Notes: generated from the letters alone by a model not told the origin. A DNA stretch of 64,000 nucleotides from Bacteroidetes bacterium UKL13-3 (GCA_001602415.1 CP012155.1:2288223-2352222); one strand, 5' to 3'; shown: positions 43,141 to 52,451, numbered from the stretch's first letter. Numbers and translations: made by a program.

Positions 43141-44060
43141 TATTGGAAAATATCTTCGTTGTTTAAAATACTCAAATAGCTGGCATATCGTTCTTCGCGA
43201 ATGTGGCCTTCCATCACTGCTTTCATAACCACACAACCGGGTTCGTTCACATGTTGGCAATCGTTAAACTTACACTGCCCAATCAATGCTTTCATTTCTT
43301 TGAAATAATGAGAGACCAATCGTTTATCAAAATCCACCACACCTAATTCTTTGATTCCTGGTGTATCAATAATGTTTCCGCCAAAGGATAAATCGAACAT
43401 TTCGGCAAATGTTGTAGTGTGTTTTCCTTTATTGGAATAGTTGGAAATTTCGCCTGTTTTCAAATCTAAATTCGGTTCAACCGCATTGAGCAACGTTGAT
43501 TTCCCGACACCTGAATGTCCCATGAACAAGGTGGTTTTATGTTGAAGTAAGGCTTTTAATTCTTCAATCCCAACCTTGTTTGTAGCTGAACACAACAATA
43601 CTTTATAGCCAATATTTTGGTAGATGCTCATGGTATCGGCAAGAATATCTTTTAACGCTTCACCATACAAATCGCTTTTGTTAAAGATGATAATAGCCGG
43701 AACATGATACGCTTCGGCAGTTGCCAAAAAACGATCAATAAAACCTAAGGAAGTTGCAGGTTGAACCAAAGAGGCGACAACAATTGCCTGATCCATGTTG
43801 GAAGCCAGAATATGTGTTTGCTTAGAGAGGTTACTAGCCTTGCGGATAATGTAATTTTTGCGATCATGAATTTTGTGAATCACCCCTTCTTCCCTACCCT
43901 CTTCCATGTCAAAATCCACCACATCGCCAACGGAAATAGGATTGGTGTGTTTAATACCATCCATCCGAAACTTGCCTTTAATGCGGCATTGAATATATTC
44001 TCCACGCGCAATTCTTACACTGTACCAACTCCCTGTCGACTTTACAACAACTCCTTCCAT
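43140..44060 (-). CDS. rsgA: Ribosome small subunit-dependent GTPase A
   Basis: 306 residues. Circularly permuted GTPase that checks late 30S maturation. Order: OB domain (residues 1-70), G4 [11 protein letters not shown]1 [17 protein letters not shown]3 [11 protein letters not shown], and a C-terminal zinc-binding domain with [14 protein letters not shown]. It forms an operon with dtd. The 214 nt upstream of it (44061-44274) show no clear promoter and no terminator for the DUF429 gene that ends there. Confidence 0.96.
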   Translation of the reverse strand: MEGVVVKSTGSWYSVRIARGEYIQCRIKGKFRMDGIKHTNPISVGDVVDFDMEEGREEGVIHKIHDRKNYIIRKASNLSKQTHILASNMDQAIVVASLVQPATSLGFIDRFLATAEAYHVPAIIIFNKSDLYGEALKDILADTMSIYQNIGYKVLLCSATNKVGIEELKALLQHKTTLFMGHSGVGKSTLLNAVEPNLDLKTGEISNYSNKGKHTTTFAEMFDLSFGGNIIDTPGIKELGVVDFDKRLVSHYFKEMKALIGQCKFNDCQHVNEPGCVVMKAVMEGHIREERYASYLSILNNEDIFQ

Positions 44061-44274
44061 TACGCTATTACTTGATGATAATGATTGTGAATAGAAAAAG
44101 TTGCAAAACTCAACACACTAATGCATAAATAGTGAAAACACATTCTCCAATATGCTTTACTCTTACTCATGCTTCCCATAAAATTGACTTCAAGTGTGTG
44201 TAGTTATTAGCTGTTTCAAAAGAGGAAGTTTTACCGATGATGGCTGTTTCCTTTCTGCCGCTAAGATAATAAGA

Positions 44275-44856
44275 TCAGATAAAAATCTGTCCTTCATCGT
44301 CACCAAATGTCATTTCCTGATCGTGGGCCATACGGTAACTGCTTATCCAGGCAATTAATGCATCTACATGATGCCAAGTTGGAAGCTGTTCAAGTTTAAT
44401 TTTTGCCGGAAAAAAATGCAGCAATTCCTTCACAAATGGAGCCAGCTGTTTGGGATCTTTTTTATTGTAATAAGAGCTTAACCCAAATTGTTTAACAAAA
44501 GCGGCAGGATATGTTTCAAACAATGGTACTTTAAATGATGCACATTCGTGTTTAAGTTTAATGGCACGGGCAGTGAGTCCGCCTAAAAACATGGGCGACA
44601 TTGCCTTTAGTTCCTTATCAACCGCACGGTAAAAATAATCTGTACCAGATTCTGGATTTGTATAAATAATGGGAAGTGTAAGAGGAGCGTCAATGGTGGC
44701 AAACTCAGGTTTACTGCTCGATAAAATCGAAAGCAAAAAAATATCCGCATCTTGCTTTTTAGTTGTACCAATAATATCCAGTTTTGTTTGGTTATTCCCA
44801 AAACAGATAACGGTTGTACCTGCCGTTTTACTGCCAAAATCAATCCCTGCCCACAT
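44275..44856 (-). CDS. DUF429 family, predicted RNase H-like fold protein
   Basis: 193 residues. WAGIDFGSKTAGTTVICFG at the start is an actin/RNase H-like first strand with an acidic residue, followed by ATIDAPLTLP, a YRAVDKELKAM helix, GGLTARAIKLKHE and FETYPAAFVKQFG, and a final acidic helix (HHVDALIAW). These match DUF429, predicted nucleases of unknown substrate. It is last in an operon with the DUF2256 and TIGR03643 genes, divergent from the photolyase gene, hinting at a light or DNA-damage link. Confidence 0.85.
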   Translation of the reverse strand: MWAGIDFGSKTAGTTVICFGNNQTKLDIIGTTKKQDADIFLLSILSSSKPEFATIDAPLTLPIIYTNPESGTDYFYRAVDKELKAMSPMFLGGLTARAIKLKHECASFKVPLFETYPAAFVKQFGLSSYYNKKDPKQLAPFVKELLHFFPAKIKLEQLPTWHHVDALIAWISSYRMAHDQEMTFGDDEGQIFI

Positions 44857-44867
44857 GTTTCTTTCGT

Positions 44868-45011
44868 TTAATTATTTCGTTTATTTCTGCAGGAATCACT
44901 GCAATATTTGACCTCGTTCCATACCTTTTCCCATTTTTTTCTCCAGGAAAAAGGTCTCCCACAAACAGCACATATTTTCTTAGGCAAATCCTGCTTTTTC
45001 ACACCTCTCAT
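44868..45011 (-). CDS. DUF2256 domain protein (47 residues)
   Basis: Small gene reading MRGVKKQDLPKKICAVCGRP, then FSWRKKWEKVWNEVKYCSDS and CRNKRNN. It is a compact zinc-ribbon-like protein with Cys14, Cys17, Cys37 and Cys41, matching the DUF2256 consensus. It lies 14 nt after the TIGR03643 stop and 11 nt before the DUF429 start, so it is part of a three-gene operon. DUF2256 genes are known to accompany photolyase/cryptochrome genes; the function is unknown. At this length it is easily missed by gene callers. Confidence 0.9.
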   Translation of the reverse strand: MRGVKKQDLPKKICAVCGRPFSWRKKWEKVWNEVKYCSDSCRNKRNN

Positions 45012-45025
45012 AAACGTTACTGATG

Positions 45026-45298
45026 CTATCGTTTACTGATTTTATTGCCGGTTATTACTCGTTGTAAGGTGCACTTAAACCTGTTTATGTCGGTATTTCG
45101 TTTTTTAGCATGTTTTTGCGAAAAACCCTGATGCACACGAGTCCTCCACAAACGCCAGCTTCCGGGCTTTAGTTCTCTGCGCATTAAAGCAACAACTTGA
45201 GCTTCCGAAAGTCCGAACTGAACATTAATGGCTTCAAAAGGGGTTCTATCCTCCCAAGCCATTTCAATTATACGATCTGTTTCTGCAACTGTTAACAT
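45026..45298 (-). CDS. TIGR03643 family protein
   Basis: 90 residues, basic. The N-terminal half looks like a helix-turn-helix (MLTVAETDRIIEMAWEDRTP, FGLSEAQVVALMRRELKPGS), followed by the conserved SWRLWRTRVHQG and a Lys/Arg-rich tail. TIGR03643 proteins are found with photolyases/cryptochromes. Here the gene is divergent from the photolyase with only 40 nt between starts, and it heads an operon with DUF2256 and DUF429. A DNA-binding regulator is a fair guess, unproven. Confidence 0.88.
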   Translation of the reverse strand: MLTVAETDRIIEMAWEDRTPFEAINVQFGLSEAQVVALMRRELKPGSWRLWRTRVHQGFSQKHAKKRNTDINRFKCTLQRVITGNKISKR

Positions 45299-45338
45299 GA
45301 ATTGTAAACACTTTATAAATTAGTTTGTTTTGTAATAA

Positions 45339-46883
45339 ATGGCAAAACAAAAAGTAAACATTGTATGGTTCAAAAGAGACTTACGGTTGCAAGATCATGC
45401 CCCACTAAAAATGGCTATCAATGATTCATTGCCAACCATCCTGCTGTATTGTTTTGAACCAAATTTGATGGAAGCAACTGACGCGGATATCAGGCATTGG
45501 CGATTTATTTGGCAAAGTTTGCTAGACATGCAACAAAAAATAACACAATATGCGTCTGGAAAAATTCAAGTTGCACATGCTAATGCAAAAGATGTATTTG
45601 GATGGTTGCAAACTCAGTTTGATATTCAACACATTTACTCTTATCAGGAAACTGGAAACCGAATATCATTTAACAGAGATATACAGCTTTCTCATTTTTT
45701 TTTCGAGTTTCAAATCAAGTGGACCGAATACCAAACCAACGGAATTATTCGTAAACTTAAAAACCGCACAACATGGAATGCTAACTGGCAAATAGCGATG
45801 GAGAAGCCAACCGATGATGTACATCTGTCAAAATTGAATTGCATATCAACATTGTTTCCTAAACAATGGTCGACAAAAAATTTGTTGCCAACTATTAAAA
45901 CATCCAACAACCAATTTCAATTCGGAGGAGAAACCGAAGCCTTTAAAACACTTCAATCTTTTATAGATACGCGTGCTGCTAGTTACATGAAACACATTTC
46001 AAAACCGGCAGAAAGTACAACAGGCTGTAGCCGGCTATCACCCTATTTAGCCTATGGAAATTTAAGTGTTAGACAAGTGTATCAAGCAAGTGTAAAAACC
46101 ATGCAAGCAGGAAAACACAAAAAAACACTTGCTTTTTTTATCTCACGGTTACATTGGCACTGCCATTTTATCCAAAAGTTTGAGCGTCTTTGTTCTATTG
46201 AATTTACTAATGTTAACGCTGCATTTGATTTGATTAGAAACGACCTTAATAACGATAGCTACAATGCTTGGGCTTTAGGCCAAACTGGATATCCTCTTAT
46301 TGATGCTTGCATGCACTGTTTGAAAGAAACGGGCTATGTTAACTTTAGAATGCGTGCCATGTTGGTTAGTTTTTTAACGCATAATTTATGGCAACATTGG
46401 AAAACAGGAGCACATCATTTGGCGCGTTATTTTTTAGATTATGAACCCGGTATTCATTACCCGCAACTGCAAATGCAAGCGGGCACAATGGGCGTTAACA
46501 CCATTCGAACCTACAACCCAATTAAACAATCTAAAGATCACGACCCTGAAGGTTTATTTATTAAACAATGGATTCCTGCCCTGCGCAACGTTCCTAAAAC
46601 GTTTATTCACGAGCCATGGAAAATGACCGATGCCGAACAAGTATTTTATGAGTGCATTATCGGGAAAAACTATCCTGCGCCCATTGTTGAACTCACTGAA
46701 ACTTCGCGAAAAGCAAACAAAAAACTGTGGGACCTCAAAAAAACAGATCACGCTCGTCAAGAAAATCAAAAAATATTGGGAACGCTCACCCTCCGAAAAT
46801 CAGAGATTGACATTGAGTTGAAAACAAAAAAAACAAGAAAAAACAATCGAAAAGAGTTAGATTTAAATCTGAAATTATTCTAA
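45339..46883 (+). CDS. Cryptochrome/deoxyribodipyrimidine photolyase family protein
   Basis: 514 residues. N-terminal photolyase alpha/beta domain (VNIVWFKRDLRLQDHAPLKM) and C-terminal FAD domain: GCSRLSPYLAYGNLSVRQVY, HWHCHFIQKFE, NAWALGQTGYPLIDACMHCL, VNFRMRAMLVSFLTHNLWQH and DYEPGIHYPQLQMQAGT. It repairs UV pyrimidine dimers or senses blue light. A Lys/Arg-rich tail extends about 30 residues past the fold. The PQLQMQAGTMGVNTIRTYNP stretch is a bacterial subgroup feature that I cannot place as CPD or (6-4) type. The DUF2256/TIGR03643 operon is divergent, and ppx follows at once. Confidence 0.92.
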   Translation: MAKQKVNIVWFKRDLRLQDHAPLKMAINDSLPTILLYCFEPNLMEATDADIRHWRFIWQSLLDMQQKITQYASGKIQVAHANAKDVFGWLQTQFDIQHIYSYQETGNRISFNRDIQLSHFFFEFQIKWTEYQTNGIIRKLKNRTTWNANWQIAMEKPTDDVHLSKLNCISTLFPKQWSTKNLLPTIKTSNNQFQFGGETEAFKTLQSFIDTRAASYMKHISKPAESTTGCSRLSPYLAYGNLSVRQVYQASVKTMQAGKHKKTLAFFISRLHWHCHFIQKFERLCSIEFTNVNAAFDLIRNDLNNDSYNAWALGQTGYPLIDACMHCLKETGYVNFRMRAMLVSFLTHNLWQHWKTGAHHLARYFLDYEPGIHYPQLQMQAGTMGVNTIRTYNPIKQSKDHDPEGLFIKQWIPALRNVPKTFIHEPWKMTDAEQVFYECIIGKNYPAPIVELTETSRKANKKLWDLKKTDHARQENQKILGTLTLRKSEIDIELKTKKTRKNNRKELDLNLKLF

Positions 46884-46884
46884 C

Positions 46885-47793
46885 GTGAAAGCCATTATTG
46901 ATTTAGGAACAAATACGTTTCACTTGCTTATAGCCGAAGTAGTGAATGGGATTATTATAGAACATCGTAAAATTCAAATTCCCGTAAAGATTGGAGAAGG
47001 AGGTATCAACCAACAGTATATTGCCCCGGTAGCATACCAACGTGGGATGAATGCATTGAAGGAATTTAGAACAGTGCTTAACGAATTTGGCATTAACGAA
47101 ATTACAGCCTTTGGTACATCAGCTATTCGTGATGCATCAAACGGAATAGATTTTATGAATGATGCGAGAAGATTGTATCAAATGAATATTGAATCAATCA
47201 CGGGTGAATACGAAGCAGAACTTATTTACAGAGGAATAGAATATTCCTTTGATCTGCCTGATGAAAATGTTTTGGTTATGGATATTGGAGGTGGCAGTAT
47301 TGAGTTTATTATTGGACGAAAAGAACAAATACTATGGAAACATAGCTATCCGTTGGGCGCTGCAAGATTGATTGAACGATTTCACCAAACAGATCCAATT
47401 TCAGATGAGGATATTGTTGCGTTGCAATCATACATTGTTCATAATATAAAATTGGTTCGCGATGCACTTATTCAATTTCCTACTACCACACTCATAGGCT
47501 CAGCCGGATCATTTGAAACATTGGTTGATGTGTTGCAAAACGATTTGAATAAAACTGTTCCAACATTAAGCAATCACGCGCAAGAAATTTCAATTGATGA
47601 TTTTAATGAATTTGTATTACTCATCACATCGCGTAACGCAAAACAAAGAGCAGAATTACATGGCATGGCCGATTTTAGGGTAGAGATGATTGTGGTGGCT
47701 GCTATTTTAATGGATGTAGTTATCAAACGATTTGAAATAACCCGCTTAATTGCTTCGCATTACTCACTGAAAGAAGGAATGTTATTCACGTAA
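46885..47793 (+). CDS. Ppx/GppA family phosphatase (exopolyphosphatase-like)
   Basis: 302 residues from GTG 46885, one base after the photolyase stop, so the two are one transcript. ASKHA fold: AIIDLGTNTFHLLIAEV (phosphate 1), FGTSAIRDASNG, LVMDIGGGSIEFIIG (phosphate 2), YPLGAARLIERF, IGSAGSFETLVDV and a C-terminal FRVEMIVVAAILMDVV. It removes phosphate from polyphosphate or pppGpp. It is short, lacking the C-terminal HD domain, as in the Bacteroidota form. Its 3' end overlaps the convergent thioredoxin-like pseudogene by 12 nt. Confidence 0.9.
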   Translation: MKAIIDLGTNTFHLLIAEVVNGIIIEHRKIQIPVKIGEGGINQQYIAPVAYQRGMNALKEFRTVLNEFGINEITAFGTSAIRDASNGIDFMNDARRLYQMNIESITGEYEAELIYRGIEYSFDLPDENVLVMDIGGGSIEFIIGRKEQILWKHSYPLGAARLIERFHQTDPISDEDIVALQSYIVHNIKLVRDALIQFPTTTLIGSAGSFETLVDVLQNDLNKTVPTLSNHAQEISIDDFNEFVLLITSRNAKQRAELHGMADFRVEMIVVAAILMDVVIKRFEITRLIASHYSLKEGMLFT

Positions 47794-49176
47794 AGCGTCT
47801 TGAATTTCCTTTACAATACCAGCACCACTCGGACGAGAAGGGTTGCTATTGATAATTTTACCCTGTCTATCAATTAAAAAACAACTCGGAATTCCCTCAA
47901 CTGCGTAAGCCTTCGGAACCGCATTTTCAAAACCTTTTGCATGTAAATGAACCCCATTCATTTTTTTAGCATCCATTGCTTTTATTCAATCTTCAAGATT
48001 ATCGTCAACACTCACATATAAAAAAACAACGTCTTGTTTGGCAAAGGTGTCCTGTAATTTTTTGGCAGAAGGCATTTCCATCATACACGGTCCGCACCAA
48101 CTTGCCCAAAAATCTAGATATACTACTTTACCCTTAAAATCGGTAAGTGAAACATTCTTACCATCACGTGTTTTAAGTGTAAACACAGAAGCATTATTAC
48201 CCGAAAACAAGGCAGATGTCTGCCTATACTGTAATTCGATTAAAGCCAAGGAAGAGGTGTCTTTGATATCTGAAAGAGCTATCGAATGCATTTCACAAAC
48301 GATTTCAGGTGTGTTATATTGGAAAGAGCGAAGTACCAATTGTTCGATTGCCTTTTCGCGAACACGTCCATTTAAAAATGTACGTGCAATTTGAACCTGG
48401 CTTAATACCGTAACGCTATCAGATTTTGATACTCTTTTTGAGTGTAATGGCGAATATAACTCTCCAAAAACATCACAAAATAAGGGGATAGTAAATAGTC
48501 TTCATTGCTTACTGAGTATTTATCGTAAAAGGAAGAATATGCTTCATCAACCCTTACAACGGAGTCTTTAATTCCTCTTATGTAATAATGCATAATCGGA
48601 TAATCGGCCTTGTCTTTTGCCGATTTGAATACAATCTCGGCAAATTGATACTGATAAAATGGTTTTCCTTAGATCCTTTTTCTTACTGTTTAAATATGTA
48701 AGTCGAATGGCTTCAACACTATCAATATATGCTAAAAAAGCACTAGGTTTAAGGGTAGCAATCTTACCAAAATGTTCGCGCTGAAATGTTTCAGACTCCA
48801 GATTATCCTCAAACTTAAGATACTGTTTAGCTAAATAATTATTGACAGCTGAACCTCTACCCAAATAAGTTACTATTTCATCAAATCTTTTGGTATCGAG
48901 GGTGAGGTAAATACTATCGCCAGAAGAAAGAAACGCATGTGTTACCTCTTCTCCATGTTCAATATCATGCGCAATAGGTTTGGCAATCCTTGTTACTATT
49001 TTGAAGTTGCCTCCTTTATCTAAGGATGCCGTTTGTGTGTGCATGTCTCCATCCCAATAAGATAGTTTAACAATCGACCCTTTAGGATGGGTAATTTTAC
49101 CACATACAACTGTTCGCGTTTGTGCAATCGAAACAACAGCTAAAAAAGTGCAGATGAGGTTCAGTAGGTTTTTCAT
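47782..49176 (-). pseudogene. TlpA-like thiol-disulfide oxidoreductase, multiply disrupted
   Basis: Four fragments, in order, make one protein of about 460 residues: signal peptide and DUF4369-like N-terminus (start 49176, VVCGKITHPKGSIVKLSYWD), helical middle, and a thioredoxin domain (VVYLDFWASWCGPCMMEM with CGPC, EGIPSCFLIDRQGKII). Breaks are one surplus base at about 48667-48672, a missing base in the T-run 48435-48439 (plus strand), and an in-frame TGA at 47986-47988 where DDNLEDWIKAM is expected (Trp codon TGG to TGA). Three lesions of different types point to a true pseudogene. The intact family reduces periplasmic disulfides. It lies upstream of nothing obvious and ends against ppx. 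Confidence 0.85.
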
Positions 49177-49192
49177 AGTATGCTAAATTTTG

Positions 49193-49759
49193 TTATCCTA
49201 AATTTTTCAACCGATCGTATAGTTTACTTACAGGTAATCCCATTACATTGTAAAAACAGCCGTTAATTTTTTCGACAGCGATATAACCAAACCAATCCTG
49301 AATGCCATAGCTACCAGCTCTATCAAACGGTTTATAGTGTTTGATGTAGTGCCAAATCTCTTCATCCGTAAGTTGTTTGATAAACACTTCGCTGCTGTCA
49401 TAAAACGGAATCATTCGATTATGCGTGCGCAAACAAACTCCTGTATATACCATGTGAACGGTGCCGCAAATTTCTTTGAGCATATCATAGGCTTCTTGTT
49501 CTGTTTCGGGTTTGTTTAACACGTGATTGTTTACCCAAACAATGGTATCGGCAGTAACCAGCACTTCATCTGCACCAATCGGTAATGGGTAGGCTTTTGC
49601 TTTTTTTTCGGCTAGATATAACGCAATCTCTTCTCCCTCTAATTCTAACGGAAAAGATTCGTCAACCTCATACGTACGCACTTCAAAAGGATATTCAAGC
49701 CCTTTTATCAACTCCTGCCTGCGAGGCGATTTAGATGCTAAGATTATTTTTTTAGTCAT
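49193..49759 (-). CDS. maf: Maf family nucleoside triphosphate pyrophosphatase
   Basis: 188 residues. ILASKSPRRQELIKGL is the substrate-binding start, VLVTADTIVWVNNHVLNKP the metal-binding core, and FDRAGSYGIQDWFGYIAVEK and NVMGLPVSKLYDRL the C-terminal signatures. It hydrolyses dTTP/UTP or modified nucleotides and is linked to septum control. It follows the nucleotidyltransferase gene by 8 nt on the same strand. Confidence 0.95.
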   Translation of the reverse strand: MTKKIILASKSPRRQELIKGLEYPFEVRTYEVDESFPLELEGEEIALYLAEKKAKAYPLPIGADEVLVTADTIVWVNNHVLNKPETEQEAYDMLKEICGTVHMVYTGVCLRTHNRMIPFYDSSEVFIKQLTDEEIWHYIKHYKPFDRAGSYGIQDWFGYIAVEKINGCFYNVMGLPVSKLYDRLKNLG

Positions 49760-49767
49760 AGTGGAAA

Positions 49768-50235
49768 CTACCTTTTCTTGAAGAGCTTCTTTAACATCTC
49801 AATATCGAGTTTATCTTTTGTTCTTGATACTGCTGTTTTAGCTTTGATTAAATCATCAACTCCGATTACACATAATTCTGTATCTTCTAATACTGACTGA
49901 ATTCTGTTAAGATATGCTTCATTGAAATCCAAACCCTTAACTGCTGTCATGATATCTATTTTCTGCGGCTCCCTACCAAAGCTATAAACATCATTACTGT
50001 CTCCAAGAAAATTTTCAATTGTCATATCAAATACAGGCATCCCAAAATCCCTAAAAGCCAGGTGAACTTTATGGTAATTTTCAGGTGTCTTATTCACCCA
50101 AATATCCATATCACCAGTTGTACGACCATAACCATGTACAAAAACAGAAAGTCCCCCAACAAGCATGTATTCTACTTTATTCTCGTTGAATGCTTTTATA
50201 AAATCCTGAAAATCTTCTGTGAATATATTAGCCAT
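49768..50235 (-). CDS. Nucleotidyltransferase-fold protein
   Basis: 155 residues from ATG 50235 (MANIFTEDFQDFIKAFN). The nucleotidyltransferase signature is YMLVGGLSVFVHGYGRTTGD followed by MDIWVNKTPEN (Gly-Gly then Asp-x-Asp-like), with a third acidic strand in KIDIMTAVKGLDF and DDLIKAKTAVSRTKDKLDIE, the Lys-x-x-x-x-R-x-K-D helix common in this fold. Similar to DUF6036/AbiEii-like and MNT proteins, some of which are toxin or antitoxin components that transfer nucleotides. The 65-residue gene upstream overlaps by 8 nt. Confidence 0.8.
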   Translation of the reverse strand: MANIFTEDFQDFIKAFNENKVEYMLVGGLSVFVHGYGRTTGDMDIWVNKTPENYHKVHLAFRDFGMPVFDMTIENFLGDSNDVYSFGREPQKIDIMTAVKGLDFNEAYLNRIQSVLEDTELCVIGVDDLIKAKTAVSRTKDKLDIEMLKKLFKKR

Positions 50236-50425
50236 TTTTTCGCATCTCAAAAACTGTTCGATCCAACTTCAGCTCATCCAGTGCATCTATTTTAAATGAT
50301 TGACAAGTTAGTAACCACCCATATTCAAATATCTCTTGTGTAGTCAACGACTTCCAAAAAGCAATATCATCATTTGATTCTTCAAACGTTTGAATCTTAA
50401 ATGCTGTTCGATCTAACTTATACAT
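50228..50425 (-). CDS. Small partner protein of the nucleotidyltransferase
   Basis: 65 residues: MYKLDRTAFKIQTFEESNDD, FWKSLTTQEIFEYGWLLTCQ, and a final ELKLDRTVFEMRKNG. The KLDRTxF motif occurs at both ends, an internal near-repeat. Small proteins of this pattern are commonly encoded just before a nucleotidyltransferase gene in Bacteroidota, and the 8-nt overlap shows coupling here. It is probably a partner or regulator of the enzyme, possibly as a toxin-antitoxin-like pair; no activity is established. Confidence 0.7.
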   Translation of the reverse strand: MYKLDRTAFKIQTFEESNDDIAFWKSLTTQEIFEYGWLLTCQSFKIDALDELKLDRTVFEMRKNG

Positions 50426-50434
50426 AGCTGCAAG

Positions 50435-51505
50435 TTAAAATTCTATTTTCAATTTTTTAGCCAAGGTTGTTAAATCCTCTATCACTTTATCATTTAATGG
50501 AATGCCATTTATCGAACGCTCTGCATACGCTGTAAGTTCAGGTTCACCCGGAATCACAACCGGAATATTTGCATCTATAGGTTCTGCTATTTTAAAACGA
50601 TCAATCCAATTATCCATGTGTTGTTTAAAATCAACGGCAGGTCTAAAAGCATCTATACGCATTGCTCCTACAAAATGTCCGATACCTTTACCCGGCTGAT
50701 TTTGCACTGGATCCAAAAACGAAACAAATGGCGGAACCCATGGACCGTAATTGGCTCCCGATAAAACTGCACTGAAAATATCCACTACGGCACTCAATCC
50801 AAAACCTTTATGACCGGCTTTGGTTTCGCCACTTCCCAACGGCAATAATACTCCTCCGTCTTTCAATGCATTAGGGTCGGTTGTATCGTTTCCGTTTTTA
50901 TCCATAATCCAACCTTTGGGAACTTGTTTGTTGGCGCGTTGCGCAATTTCTAATTTACCGTTGGCTGCAGTTGAGGTAGCTAAATCAACAACTACCGGTT
51001 TGTGTTTACCAGCAGGAAAAACATAACACATTGGATTGGTACCTAGCATGCGTTCTTTGGAATGTGTAGGTGCCACTAACGGACTAGCATTGGTCATGGC
51101 AATACCTATCATATCATACTCCAATGCCATCATTGCGTGGTAAGCAGCAATACCAAAATGATTGGAGTTTTGAATAGCCACCCACCCTGTTCCAACTTGT
51201 TTGGCTTTATCAATTGCAATTTGCATGGCTTTGGGAGCTACTGTTAAACCGAGTCCACCATCTGCATCAATAGTTGCTGTTGAAGGTGTTTCATGAATAA
51301 CCTTCCAATCGGGATTCATCTTTGCACGACCAGCTTCATACAATCTCACATAACCGCTCAACCGCGCCAACCCATGGGAATCAATACCTCGCATATCAGC
51401 CGTAACTAATACTTCTGCTGCCAATTTTGCATCAGTAGTATTCATCCCGCAATGTTCAAATACATCTTGTGTAAATCGTAATAGTCTTTCGCTAGAAAAA
51501 TTCAT
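50435..51505 (-). CDS. Ldh family (MDH2-type) NAD(P)-dependent oxidoreductase
   Basis: 356 residues. Malate/L-lactate/sulfolactate dehydrogenase superfamily unrelated to classical LDH. Features are VLVTADMRGIDSHGLARLSG (catalytic His), NSNHFGIAAYHAMMA, GIAMTNASPLVAPTHSKERM, LGTNPMCYVFPAG, DLATSTAANGKLEIA and HKGFGLSAVVDIFSAVLSGA. It interconverts 2-hydroxy and 2-oxo acids with NAD(P)H; the exact substrate is open. It is first in the same-strand run that continues into the nucleotidyltransferase pair. Confidence 0.92.
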   Translation of the reverse strand: MNFSSERLLRFTQDVFEHCGMNTTDAKLAAEVLVTADMRGIDSHGLARLSGYVRLYEAGRAKMNPDWKVIHETPSTATIDADGGLGLTVAPKAMQIAIDKAKQVGTGWVAIQNSNHFGIAAYHAMMALEYDMIGIAMTNASPLVAPTHSKERMLGTNPMCYVFPAGKHKPVVVDLATSTAANGKLEIAQRANKQVPKGWIMDKNGNDTTDPNALKDGGVLLPLGSGETKAGHKGFGLSAVVDIFSAVLSGANYGPWVPPFVSFLDPVQNQPGKGIGHFVGAMRIDAFRPAVDFKQHMDNWIDRFKIAEPIDANIPVVIPGEPELTAYAERSINGIPLNDKVIEDLTTLAKKLKIEF

Positions 51506-51548
51506 TTGTTAGCTACAATTCGTTATCCTTAATACTCAATTTGCTCCT

Positions 51549-52451
51549 TTATTTTCCATCCAATATCACCGGTGTATTTCCTTTACCCATAATAATCACT
51601 TTGGCATTCGGTGATTTTGCCAACTCTAAGTTAGCTTTAATCATTTCGTATTGAAGTTGTTTGTCACTCAACCCTGTGCTGATAATTCTTTGGTAGTCGG
51701 CAATACCCTGAGCTTCCACACGTTTACGCTCGGCTTCTTGTTTTTCTTTTTGCAACACAAACTGCATTTTTTGAGCATCTTGTTCAGCGTTAATTTTTGA
51801 TTCAATAGATGCTTTTACCGAAGTTGGTAGCGTAATATTTCGAACCAACAATTGTTCCAACACCAATCCGCGTTTTTTAAAATCATCCTCAATACTCTTA
51901 AAAATACGTCCCTGAAATTCATCACGTTTAGATGAATACAAGGCAACCGCATCATAGTAAACAGCGTTATCGCGTATTTTGGTGCGTGTAAGTGGGCGAA
52001 CAATTTTATCAGTATAATCAGCACCGGTTTCACGCAATAAACGAGGTGCCTCACCAGGAATCAAACGATACAGAACCGTTAAATCAATTGTAACCTCCAA
52101 CCCATCAGCAGTTAATACCCTAATGGCATCATCTCCATTTTGAGCGCCCTCATCATGAATACCACTCATGGTGTAATTTTGTGTTTTGGTATCTAGTGTT
52201 TTTACATCAACAACCGGGTTTACAAAATTCAACCCACTAGTCAATATATCTTCATCAACTTTTCCAAATAACACTTTCACCCCAACCTGGCCAGCGTCAA
52301 TTTGCTTAAAGCATGAAGTGGCTACCCCGGCCAAAATGAATAAAATAGCAATACTTCGTATGGCAGGAACAGCCTTTTTTAACTGTTCAACTTTTGCAAC
52401 AACTACTGTGCTTACTACCAGCATCAGTAAACCTAAAATAAGTAGAAACAT
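51549..52451 (-). CDS. Prohibitin/SPFH (band 7) family membrane protein
   Basis: 300 residues. Two hydrophobic helices at the N-terminus (LLILGLLMLVVSTVVVAKV; IAILFILAGVATSCF). The SPFH domain follows (IDAGQVGVKVLFGKVDEDIL, ITLPTSVKASIESKINAEQD), then a coiled helix with the typical QKMQFVLQKEKQEAERKRVE and a terminal AKVIIMGKGNTPVIL. Such proteins form ring scaffolds at the inner membrane and modulate proteolysis and membrane domains. No FtsH or NfeD partner is next to it. Confidence 0.9.
   Translation of the reverse strand: MFLLILGLLMLVVSTVVVAKVEQLKKAVPAIRSIAILFILAGVATSCFKQIDAGQVGVKVLFGKVDEDILTSGLNFVNPVVDVKTLDTKTQNYTMSGIHDEGAQNGDDAIRVLTADGLEVTIDLTVLYRLIPGEAPRLLRETGADYTDKIVRPLTRTKIRDNAVYYDAVALYSSKRDEFQGRIFKSIEDDFKKRGLVLEQLLVRNITLPTSVKASIESKINAEQDAQKMQFVLQKEKQEAERKRVEAQGIADYQRIISTGLSDKQLQYEMIKANLELAKSPNAKVIIMGKGNTPVILDGK

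Noticed and set aside
43140-43260. Longer N-terminus for dtd
   Set aside because: The extra 40 codons lie inside the rsgA reading frame, and the conserved protein begins MRAVIQRV at 43140.
47986-47988. Selenocysteine reading of the TGA in the thioredoxin-like gene
   Set aside because: The position aligns with a Trp outside the CGPC active site, and two indels also disrupt the gene, so plain decay is simpler.
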